A stretch of DNA of 55,168 nucleotides, from the IMG/VR virus record IMGVR_UViG_3300020171_000035, positions 1 to 55,168 of that record; one strand, 5' to 3'. The position numbers were made by a program, and so were the translations under genes. Origin of the DNA: a virus. This document shows positions 7,780 through 15,486 of the stretch, one piece after another. Numbering within the stretch: position 1 is the first letter of the stretch; every line of letters begins with the position of its first letter. The notes beneath the pieces were generated by a model. The model was not told the origin of the DNA. It saw only the letters and a list, made by a program, of their open reading frames with translations, and did not search any database.

Positions 7780-9795
7780 ATGACAATTAGGCAAGAAATT
7801 AATATCCTTAATTCTTTATATCAAAGTACCGCTAGTGCTACAGTTGATAGTGGTGAACGGATCCATTTAGGTGCATATATAGAATGGTGGGACGGAAAGA
7901 CCGTTTACTTTGAGGTTTTTGCTTATAATTCGGACAGTCAGGCCAGAACCGTAAGTTTGCTTGATCGAAATGGTAGCCTAGAAGTTTCCGTTTCTGTGCC
8001 CAACAACAGTACTTGGACAAGAGTAAGATCTGGTAACTTTACAGGATCATATGAATCAATAAGATTTATTAGATTAGATGGAACTACGGATGCTGGTCAG
8101 TTGCAGGTTAAATCGGCCAGGGTAATTGTAATTCAGAATAATTTCACCAAGACTTATACCCAGATTGAGATTGGCAATAAAGAGACAGGCAAGACAAATA
8201 TAACGAGTCTACCGCTTACTTATCCCAAATATTGGAAATATGAGGCTAACAGGTGGGGAAATAACTGTGTTTTTACATTTCATCTTGCTGCTGAAGTTGA
8301 GGTAAATCAACAGAATCATTATCTTACTGCCACGTTGCAAGAAGACGATGGTAATTTTGATAACTGGACAGATAAAGTTTCCGTAGTATTTTATCAACAG
8401 TCACCGGGCATGTTGACTTCAAATTCCTTTACTCCCACAGATGGCCGCAATTACAGGATCGTGACCAAGACCTCTAAGGCGACCATTTGGTATAATATTT
8501 ACAATTTGAAAATTGCCGTAGAACAGGTCAGTTCAGTCGTTAAACTCCAACCGCAATATTTGATTGTAAATACGAATGAAGGTAGTACCGGACTGAAACG
8601 CTATGATAACCTTTTTGATCCAGCAGATTGGTCTGGCGTCAGTAAAGATTTTTATCATGAAATTAATTCGTCTATAGATACTACTGATTCGGCCAAGCTT
8701 CAAAGAGATCCTGGCGGAACACCCGTCGATATTCCAAATTCGACCGCTACTGGTGCAAATAGGGCAAGGAGTTTGGCCATGACAATGCCCGATTCTGCAC
8801 ATAATATTGGTACGAATGTTCTGAATGTGCCTATTTATGCAAGTAGAATTGTCGCTAATATTGACTGTGGAGTTTATAGTTTAACAATACAAGCATTACA
8901 GCATGATCATATATTGGGTACGGTTACCTTATCGCAGGTACACAACCTTATTGTACAGAGCTCACAGCATGTTCACGGCATTGATAATGTAGCTATATCC
9001 ACCGCTATTTGGTTGGCTATCCAGGACATGCTTCATTCTAACGTAATAGATGGAATTGCATTACTTCAGATTCACAATATTACAATATCGGATTTGTTAC
9101 ACTCACATGTTATTGGTACACCAACCCTATCGCAGATTCATAATCTAATAATACAGGCACTCGTTCATGGACACGGTCTGGATACAGCTACATTAACACA
9201 GGTTCACAATCTTATTGTTCAGACACTTCTCCATTCACATAATCTTGGAGCGGTAATTCTTTTACAGGTTCATAATTTACTAGTTAATCATCCTACTCAT
9301 ACGCATGGCTTGGATGCAATCACTCTTAATCAAATACATAATCTTACAATACAGAATTTACAACATACTCATTCCGTTAGTAACGTTTTTTGGAATACCT
9401 TTTTAATCGTAGACGGACTCTTGCATGGTCATATACTAGAATCACTAACATTATTAAAATTAGCTGGTGAGTTTTATTACGAACACCTTGGCGGTAAGAT
9501 TCCAAGATTGGATATATCTGATTTAATTGCGGACTTTTCCTTTAATCGTCCAAAAAGTAAGAAATCAGAACTAGATATATCGGGTTCGTTTGAATATGAA
9601 GTTGTGGGTGGATCTTTGCTAGGATCATTAACACCTGCACAAACAGCAGATGAATTTTATTATGAATGTCTTGGCGGGAAAGTTCCAAAACTAGATGTAC
9701 CAGATTCAATCGGGGACTTCCTTTTCGATCGTCCTAGGAGGAAGGAGCCAAAATTAAGTGCAACTGGTTCATTTGAATACGAAGAGGTTATATGA
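7780..9795 (+). CDS. Fibre protein with tandem HxH metal-binding repeats and a duplicated C-terminal module
   Basis: There are 671 residues. Residues 1-350 are beta-rich, possibly two jelly-roll units. From about 370 to 560 are eight to nine repeats of about 22 residues with the pattern Q-V/I-H-N-L-x-I-Q-x-L-x-H-x-H-x-L-x-x-x-x-L. This HxH pattern recurs in phage fibres; in T4 gp37, HxH motifs in a trimer coordinate iron along the axis. The last 110 residues contain two copies of an EFYYE, LGGK, PKLD, F-RP, GSFEYE module. It is probably a trimeric, metal-stabilised fibre. It overlaps the adaptor gene by 4 bases. Confidence 0.75.
   Translation: MTIRQEINILNSLYQSTASATVDSGERIHLGAYIEWWDGKTVYFEVFAYNSDSQARTVSLLDRNGSLEVSVSVPNNSTWTRVRSGNFTGSYESIRFIRLDGTTDAGQLQVKSARVIVIQNNFTKTYTQIEIGNKETGKTNITSLPLTYPKYWKYEANRWGNNCVFTFHLAAEVEVNQQNHYLTATLQEDDGNFDNWTDKVSVVFYQQSPGMLTSNSFTPTDGRNYRIVTKTSKATIWYNIYNLKIAVEQVSSVVKLQPQYLIVNTNEGSTGLKRYDNLFDPADWSGVSKDFYHEINSSIDTTDSAKLQRDPGGTPVDIPNSTATGANRARSLAMTMPDSAHNIGTNVLNVPIYASRIVANIDCGVYSLTIQALQHDHILGTVTLSQVHNLIVQSSQHVHGIDNVAISTAIWLAIQDMLHSNVIDGIALLQIHNITISDLLHSHVIGTPTLSQIHNLIIQALVHGHGLDTATLTQVHNLIVQTLLHSHNLGAVILLQVHNLLVNHPTHTHGLDAITLNQIHNLTIQNLQHTHSVSNVFWNTFLIVDGLLHGHILESLTLLKLAGEFYYEHLGGKIPRLDISDLIADFSFNRPKSKKSELDISGSFEYEVVGGSLLGSLTPAQTADEFYYECLGGKVPKLDVPDSIGDFLFDRPRRKEPKLSATGSFEYEEVI
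8878..9456 (+). repeat. Tandem coding repeats, 22-residue HxH units
   Basis: About 66-base units encode the motif HNL-x-I-Q-x-L-x-H-x-H-x-L. Most units keep H at both HxH positions (HDH, HVH, HSH, HGH, HSH, HTH, HTH, HGH); one unit reads HSN. Nucleotide identity between units is modest, so the array is old or held by selection on protein. Such arrays can change length by recombination. Confidence 0.8.
9465..9795 (+). repeat. Duplicated C-terminal module of the HxH fibre
   Basis: Two copies of a module of about 47 residues are present. The first begins EFYYEHLGGKIPRLDISD and the second EFYYECLGGKVPKLDVPD; both end in GSFEYE. They are separated by about 15 residues (LLGSLTPAQTAD region). The copies have diverged, so the duplication is not recent. 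Confidence 0.75.
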
Positions 9796-10703
9796 ACATA
9801 GCTGAAATTGTAAGTTTAGTCCGTAATGAAGTGTTAGATGATGCTGTGATGCCATATCTATGGACGAATGCCGGACTGGTGAGTCATTTTAACCGTGTAT
9901 ACGATGAGCTTGTCCGCGAGACATACTGCATAGTGGATTCGTCTACGGTTAGCGTATGTCAAGTTCCATTGCTCGCGAATCAGTCCCTGCACGCTGCGAG
10001 CCCGAAGGTGTTAAAGATCTTAAGCACATGGCTAAACAGTAATGGATATCCGTTAGACCGCAAGACCGAAGCATTCATGAATGGGTACTTCAACTGGCGC
10101 GCTACGACTGGAACGTATCCATATTGGTTAGTGATGGATAGTCAGAATCGAAATATCGTTCCGTACCCAAAGTATGACACCACTGGGTATGTTGCCGGTG
10201 CATCCAATATCACATTTAATGCGGCAGCAAAAACTATCACAAAGGTTGGAGAAACATTTACCAGTCATTATACAACTGGCGATTCCATCGTGGTAACCGG
10301 GTCTCTTTCAAATAACGGTACGCTTACGCTCTCAAATGTAACAGACACAATTCTTACCGTGAATGAAACTCCTGTTAATGAAAATCTGTGTAGCGCAACG
10401 CTACGGAAAGTCCGCGATACCGTGCTTATGCGAGTTGCCCGGTTACCACTTGTAACGTATACGGCGAGTGATTTGGGGCTCGCAACACCTCCAACCCCAG
10501 AACTGGATGCCACATACCATTATGGGTTAATGGACGGGATTGCCAAATACGCTTACCTGAAGCAAGACACGGAAACCTATGATTTCGAAAGATCAAAACG
10601 ACACGGGGATATATTCGGGGAATTTAAAAGTAGCGTAGCGCTTGATATGGCGATTCTCATGGAGGGTGATACGGTATGCTCTCCACATCTAGGAACATTA
10701 TAA
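9792..10703 (+). CDS. Head-to-tail adaptor-like protein
   Basis: The 303-residue protein has an N-terminal helical part, IAEIVSLVRNEVLDD then WTNAGLVSHFNRVYDELVRE. This matches the pattern of phage adaptors (gp6/gp4-like, DUF6682-like): a conserved W followed by a helix with N-x-x-x-D/E-L. Residues about 138-200 (ITFNAAAKTIT, GDSIVVTGS, NNGTLTL) form an inserted beta domain often found in this family. The helices resume after VRDTVLMRVARLPLVTY. It should sit below the portal. Its position before a run of tail-completion-like genes agrees. Confidence is limited because the portal is outside the window. Confidence 0.7.
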   Translation: MNIAEIVSLVRNEVLDDAVMPYLWTNAGLVSHFNRVYDELVRETYCIVDSSTVSVCQVPLLANQSLHAASPKVLKILSTWLNSNGYPLDRKTEAFMNGYFNWRATTGTYPYWLVMDSQNRNIVPYPKYDTTGYVAGASNITFNAAAKTITKVGETFTSHYTTGDSIVVTGSLSNNGTLTLSNVTDTILTVNETPVNENLCSATLRKVRDTVLMRVARLPLVTYTASDLGLATPPTPELDATYHYGLMDGIAKYAYLKQDTETYDFERSKRHGDIFGEFKSSVALDMAILMEGDTVCSPHLGTL

Positions 10704-11599
10704 TGGCAGAAACCTTTATTGAAATGAAAGATATTAAGGGTGTAATGAATACGGTTGACCCAACACGGATTCCAGGGGACTACCTTGCAGTTGGGACCAA
10801 CATAGACATCGATGATGAGTTTATGGTTAAGATGGCCAGGGGGCATGTGAAAATTATCTCTGGAAATTGTCATAGCCTATGGTCGAATAAGGACAAAACG
10901 TTCGGCCTTTTTGTAAATGGTGGTGCATTAAAGATGCTTCACCAAGACCTGGTAACAGTAACAACCCTTTTGTCTGGCCTGTATGTAGGTTCCCCAATGT
11001 GCTACACCGAGGGCGGCGGGCTTATCTTTTTCTCAAACCGCGAAGTTATTGGATGTATCCGGGATGGTATTGCTTATCCATTCCCCACGATAGACCAGCC
11101 ATTCAAAAAACGCATGGTTGGCGGACACATTCTTGAATATTTTAATTCAAGGCTCTATGCGGCTGGTTCTGAAATTATTGCTTACAGCGATGCAGCTTCT
11201 CCGTTTATGATGGATGAGCGTGATAACGCTATCCAGCTAACCGGCCAGATTACAATGATGAAGGCGATTGCTGATGGAATGTATGTCAGCCACGGAAATA
11301 CCGTCGCATTCCTTTCGGGACTCTCTCCTTCTGAGTTTAAATATATCCCAGTTAATGACAGCCCTGCCATACCCGGGATGTCTATGACGGTAGAGGGAGA
11401 AGAAGTAGCGAAGGGTATTATGGGACGTGTTGCTATATGGTGGGCGGAAGATGGATGTTTTATTGGTTTACCGGAGGGACAGGTTAAAAACCTGACCAAA
11501 GGTTATTTTACCCTTGAAGACGTGGAGGGTGGTGCCTTAATCTATCGTGACGATCTTGGATTCGGGCAATTCCTTGGAGCGTATAAGGCAAAACTTTAA
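10676..11599 (+). CDS. Virion protein, probable beta-propeller-like tail component
   Basis: The start at ATG 10676 is supported by GGAGGG at 10661-10666, and it overlaps the adaptor gene by 28 bases; ATG 10703 is an alternative. The sequence follows a known but unnamed phage family placed just after adaptors: NTVDPTRI, YLAVGTNIDIDDEFMVKMAR, SLW, LFVNGGALKML, then blade-like strands repeating G-x-x-x-Y/F. WWAEDGCFIGLPEGQVKNLT near the end is also typical. It probably helps close the head or form the tail tube. Confidence 0.6.
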   Translation: MLSTSRNIIMAETFIEMKDIKGVMNTVDPTRIPGDYLAVGTNIDIDDEFMVKMARGHVKIISGNCHSLWSNKDKTFGLFVNGGALKMLHQDLVTVTTLLSGLYVGSPMCYTEGGGLIFFSNREVIGCIRDGIAYPFPTIDQPFKKRMVGGHILEYFNSRLYAAGSEIIAYSDAASPFMMDERDNAIQLTGQITMMKAIADGMYVSHGNTVAFLSGLSPSEFKYIPVNDSPAIPGMSMTVEGEEVAKGIMGRVAIWWAEDGCFIGLPEGQVKNLTKGYFTLEDVEGGALIYRDDLGFGQFLGAYKAKL

Positions 11600-11614
11600 T
11601 AGGAGGATATTACA

Positions 11615-12400
11615 ATGGCATTTCAATTTTCTACAGGTTTGAGGCAGTATTTATTGGGTGAAGGATCGGTTCGAAAGGCGTTTGAAGATTCGATGATTAA
11701 AATCTTCAGCGGGACCGCTCCCGTAGATGCAGATGCAGCGGAAACTGGGGTTTTACTTTGCCCTATTACAAAGGCGAGCGGGACAGTTACCCTTGGAGAT
11801 CGATCTACTCCAAGAGCGTATGAAATTGCAATATCGGGCACTATCACGACCGGTAATGTGGTTAGTATTAACGTTACGGTTGATGGTGTTGGTCCAACGG
11901 CGTATCCCTATACGATTCTTGCCGCAGATGATAGTCGTCTAAAAATCGCCGCCAAGGTTGCCAGAATGTTAAATGACATTCCGCAAATTCGGGCAATCCC
12001 GGATATCGATGATGCGACTGGCCTTATATACGTTCAGGGCAGTATCGATGGTTTAGATTTAACTTTGGCAGATGTTCCCGGAACATGTACGACAACCGTT
12101 ACTGCAAAACAGGCCGCAGTAAGAACCAATTGTATCCAGCTAGCCCTTCCGGTTGCTGGTACTATCGGAAAGGAATCCGCTGTTAATTCTGGAATCAACG
12201 TTGCCGCTGGAACCGCCAGTCATTTTAGACTTGTTATTTCAACGGATGTTGGATCTTCCACCGCCCTAACTAACCTAAGAATTCAAGGAACGGTTGGTAT
12301 TAGCGGAACCGACTTGGTTCTTAACTCGACAAACTTCGCTGTTGGTGCAACAACGACTATCAGTTCGATTGCGATTACAATCCCGGCAACGACAGTCTAA
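11615..12400 (+). CDS. Virion protein with phage structural signature
   Basis: A strong AGGAGG site precedes ATG 11615. The N-terminus reads FSTGLRQYLLGEGSVRKAFE, followed by IKIFSGTAPVDADAAETG, a phrase seen in many unnamed structural proteins of tailed phages. The middle and C-terminus are beta strands rich in T, V and G. It is probably a tail or decoration protein. No enzymatic motif is seen. Confidence 0.6.
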   Translation: MAFQFSTGLRQYLLGEGSVRKAFEDSMIKIFSGTAPVDADAAETGVLLCPITKASGTVTLGDRSTPRAYEIAISGTITTGNVVSINVTVDGVGPTAYPYTILAADDSRLKIAAKVARMLNDIPQIRAIPDIDDATGLIYVQGSIDGLDLTLADVPGTCTTTVTAKQAAVRTNCIQLALPVAGTIGKESAVNSGINVAAGTASHFRLVISTDVGSSTALTNLRIQGTVGISGTDLVLNSTNFAVGATTTISSIAITIPATTV

Positions 12401-12415
12401 ATAGGAGGGATTAAA

Positions 12416-13177
12416 ATGCCGAATTTAAAGATTACCCAATTAACTCCGGATACTACACCGACTGCCGATGACCTGATTATAATAGTAAACGATCCCGGAG
12501 GAGTCCCTACTAATAGAAAGGCGACGATTGCCAATCTTTTTGCTGCCAATAAGTTGTCTGCGCTTGCCGCCACCACCTCGGCTGAACTTGCCGGGGTGAT
12601 AAGTAATGAAACTGGTACGGGAGCCTTGGTGTTTGCTGAAAGCCCAACGCTTGTAAGTCCTGCACTTGGAACACCAGCGTCAGCAGTCTTGACTAACGCA
12701 ACGGGACTACCAACGGCGGGGCATGTCGATGCTAGCGTTACTGGAGTAAAGTTATCGGCTACGGCAGGTTCGAAATCTATTGTGAGGGAAGGAAAAACAA
12801 TTGCTACCGCTGCTGGTGCTACTAATGAATATATTATTGCCCCAGAAGCGGGTTCATTAACTTCAGTTGAAATTAATCCCCTAGATGCCTTGGCAGCAAA
12901 CGATACCAACTATATCACTTGGACCGTGGTTAACTTAGGACAAAACGGAGCAGGCTCAACTGCCATGCTGGCCGTTGATAATGCTAATACCACCAAGGCA
13001 ACCGGTGGAACAGCATTGGCTGTTAATACTAAGCGAACCTTGACCATTCATGGTACAGAGGCAAACCTAGTTGTGGCGCAAGGCGATAAGATTCAAATTG
13101 TCGCTACTGTTAGTGGAACCCTAGCTAATACAGTTACTGTTCCTATTTATATATTGAGATTTAAAGTAACAACCTAA
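12416..13177 (+). CDS. Tail-fibre-like protein, paralogue of the 3231-4436 protein
   Basis: It is preceded by AGGAGGG. The first 40 residues (KITQLTPDTTPTADDLIIIV, NDPGG, NRKATIANLF) align with the start of the fibre-like protein at 3231. The centre (ESPTLVSPALGTPASAVLTN) is a shaft sequence common in phage fibres. The last 120 residues are a compact beta domain. The shared head suggests that both proteins dock to the same virion site. It is probably a short fibre or an adaptor. Confidence 0.7.
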   Translation: MPNLKITQLTPDTTPTADDLIIIVNDPGGVPTNRKATIANLFAANKLSALAATTSAELAGVISNETGTGALVFAESPTLVSPALGTPASAVLTNATGLPTAGHVDASVTGVKLSATAGSKSIVREGKTIATAAGATNEYIIAPEAGSLTSVEINPLDALAANDTNYITWTVVNLGQNGAGSTAMLAVDNANTTKATGGTALAVNTKRTLTIHGTEANLVVAQGDKIQIVATVSGTLANTVTVPIYILRFKVTT

Positions 13178-13204
13178 CCTTAGTTTAAATAGGGGGAATT
13201 TAAA

Positions 13205-13756
13205 ATGGCAAAAGTAGTATCCTTCGATGGTTCGGTAGCGACCTTTCGTATCTTGGGAAATGCCGCTACCACACATAATTTATTTACTATTGAGAACGCA
13301 GTCGGTTCAACCACACTAATTGGCATTAGGGAGCTAATAGTTCAATTAGATGCAACCGCTGTTTTGGTAGCAGTAATGCCGTTAGTGAAGGTAAGTCGTC
13401 CGGCTGCGCTTCCAACGGGTGGCACTGTATTAATAAAAAGTAAATTCGATACAAACCAAAGTCCCAACGAAAGTGTCATACCAAGGGGGGCAAATGCAGC
13501 CGATGATGGTGGAGCTACGGCCATTACGGCTACCGCTGCCGACATCATGTGGCAACAGTATTGCATGAGACTACATACGGCTGCCGGACAGGTTCTAGCC
13601 CTTGATAATCACCTTATACCAAAATTAGCAGACACCCCCATTATTCTTCGGGCAAATCAGTCCTTACTTGTTCAAGTAGTAGCAGCGGTTGGAACAAGCA
13701 ACCCAGCTACAAATTACTGGTTTGTTCAGTGCGCATGGGAAGAGTTTACAATTTAA
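13205..13756 (+). CDS. Beta-rich virion protein, paralogue of the start of the next gene
   Basis: AGGGGGAAT precedes ATG 13205. The 183 residues align along their whole length with residues 1-215 of the next protein: ATFRILGNA vs ATFRTIGNA, LIVQLDATA vs LIVRLDATA, GTSNPATNYWFV vs GTSNPATNHWFV. This is a tandem gene duplication. The WQQYCMRLHTAAGQVLALDN stretch is the best conserved block. It probably forms a repeated subunit of the tail or capsid surface. Confidence 0.65.
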   Translation: MAKVVSFDGSVATFRILGNAATTHNLFTIENAVGSTTLIGIRELIVQLDATAVLVAVMPLVKVSRPAALPTGGTVLIKSKFDTNQSPNESVIPRGANAADDGGATAITATAADIMWQQYCMRLHTAAGQVLALDNHLIPKLADTPIILRANQSLLVQVVAAVGTSNPATNYWFVQCAWEEFTI

Positions 13757-13757
13757 T

Positions 13758-15485
13758 ATGGCTATAACCTATAAGGGACTCGCAGCAACCTTTCGTACGA
13801 TTGGAAATGCGTCAACGGTGCAGACTATCTTCACGTTGGCGAATGGCACAGATGCGGCTAATGTTGTTACTGTTCGTAAACTAATAGTACGACTTGATGC
13901 GACGGCAGCCCTAAATGAAGTAATGCCGCAGGTGAGGATAGGCCGTCACGTAACTTCTCCTGCGGGGGGTATTGTTCTTAATAAGGGTTCATTCGACACA
14001 GCCCTTACATCAGATAGTAATATCGTGCTTCGTGGTGCAGCAGTTTCCGATGGGAGCGCCCTGACCCCTATCGCTGTAACCAGTAGCGAAGAAGACTTTT
14101 ATCTACTCCTTGAAGATGGAACCTCATTACTTCTAGAAGATGAATCATTTTTAATATTGAATAGTCCCGCCAGGGTTACATGGCAACAATATACCATAAG
14201 ACTACACACGCTTGAGGGACAGGTTCTCTCTCGCGATAATGAAATTCTCCCATCCTCAGTAGAAGATACACCAATCGTTATACGTTCGGGCCAGGCGCTG
14301 GTCGTTCAAGTTATTTCTGGGATAGGGACAAGTAATCCGGCTACAAACCACTGGTTCGTGGAATGTGTATGGGATGAAGAATTACCACCGCCTGGTCCAC
14401 CCGGAGGTGTTTCGGCTGCAATCTCAGGATTCATTAACATAAGCGGAACCTTCGAGGGTATACAAACCCTTGACCTTATTTCGGGTGAGATTAGGTTTAG
14501 CGGTGAATTGGGGGGATTGACTGGTGGAGTCGGCTCTATCCTGGGATCCATTCCGATTCATGGATTAATCTACGGAGACCCAAGCCTTTATGGAACGATA
14601 ACTGGTTCATATGGATTGGCGGGAAATATATCTGGACTCGTAGGTTCATCCGGGCAAATCCTTGGGTATATCAATTTATCAGGAGAGAAATGGCATGGCT
14701 TCACTGATTTAATCGGAGCTCTATCGGGAAACATTCCGATTAGCGGTAGATTACAAGCCTTCCTTGAACTGCTTACATTTATACTTAAGGGCGCTGTAAC
14801 TAATGCCAGTCATTTTGGAGTGACTGAATATGAGGATTTCGGGTTTAATAGTTTTGCTTGCATCAATGGGGTTTATGTTGCAGCCAGTGAGGATGGTTTA
14901 TTTTCTTTGGGTGGAAAATTAAGGGACGGAGAACCAATACAATCTGAAATTGACGGTGGTATTATAGATTTTCATAAACCCTATAAAAGAAAACCAAGAC
15001 AGGTATGGATTACCAAACGTGTTGATGATGCAAATATTGTAACGGCAGCGGCTATCGTTAACGGAGGCTCCTCGTATGCAGTGAATAACATCCTGACCGT
15101 AGTGGGTGGAACCGGAACGGCTGCAACGTTGAAAGTGACAACGGTGTCCACTGGGGTCATTACGGGCATTACCATTAACGCAGTGGGCGCATATACCGTT
15201 AACCCAACGAATCCCGTTTTGGTAACGGGAGGGGCTGGTTCTGGTGCAACATTTAACCTAACACTTAAGGACCCACTTGTTTTAATCGTTAAGGGTGATG
15301 AGGATGATGTTCACGAATATCCAATTGTCATCATTGACAGTAAGATACACGAGGAACGTGTGAAGATTGCCCGTGGTTTAAGGAATCGGTTTTACCAGTT
15401 TGGTATCAAAAACGTCGATGGCGCTGACTTTGAAATAGATTCAATTCGTATTATGGTTGATGGAATTCCAGCGAAGAAACGTTAA
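13758..15485 (+). CDS. Multidomain virion protein (duplicated head, glycine-rich repeats, beta modules)
   Basis: I chose ATG 13758, just after the previous stop; earlier starts would lie inside that gene. Residues 1-215 are the paralogue of the preceding protein, with an insertion FYLLLEDGTSLLLEDESFLI that repeats an LLLED unit. A proline-glycine linker (PPPGPPGG) leads to about 130 residues of short I-S-G repeats, probably a beta-solenoid. Residues about 430-510 (IVNGGSSYAVNNILTVVGG, then GAYTVNPTNP, GSGATFNLT) match a domain common in phage fibres. The C-terminal 60 residues are charged. It is probably a tail-side or fibre-anchor protein. Confidence 0.65.
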   Translation: MAITYKGLAATFRTIGNASTVQTIFTLANGTDAANVVTVRKLIVRLDATAALNEVMPQVRIGRHVTSPAGGIVLNKGSFDTALTSDSNIVLRGAAVSDGSALTPIAVTSSEEDFYLLLEDGTSLLLEDESFLILNSPARVTWQQYTIRLHTLEGQVLSRDNEILPSSVEDTPIVIRSGQALVVQVISGIGTSNPATNHWFVECVWDEELPPPGPPGGVSAAISGFINISGTFEGIQTLDLISGEIRFSGELGGLTGGVGSILGSIPIHGLIYGDPSLYGTITGSYGLAGNISGLVGSSGQILGYINLSGEKWHGFTDLIGALSGNIPISGRLQAFLELLTFILKGAVTNASHFGVTEYEDFGFNSFACINGVYVAASEDGLFSLGGKLRDGEPIQSEIDGGIIDFHKPYKRKPRQVWITKRVDDANIVTAAAIVNGGSSYAVNNILTVVGGTGTAATLKVTTVSTGVITGITINAVGAYTVNPTNPVLVTGGAGSGATFNLTLKDPLVLIVKGDEDDVHEYPIVIIDSKIHEERVKIARGLRNRFYQFGIKNVDGADFEIDSIRIMVDGIPAKKR

Positions 15486-15486
15486 T

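Noticed and set aside
12397-12909. 170-residue minus-strand open frame
   Set aside because: It is complementary to the fibre-like gene at 12416 and has no ribosome site or family pattern.
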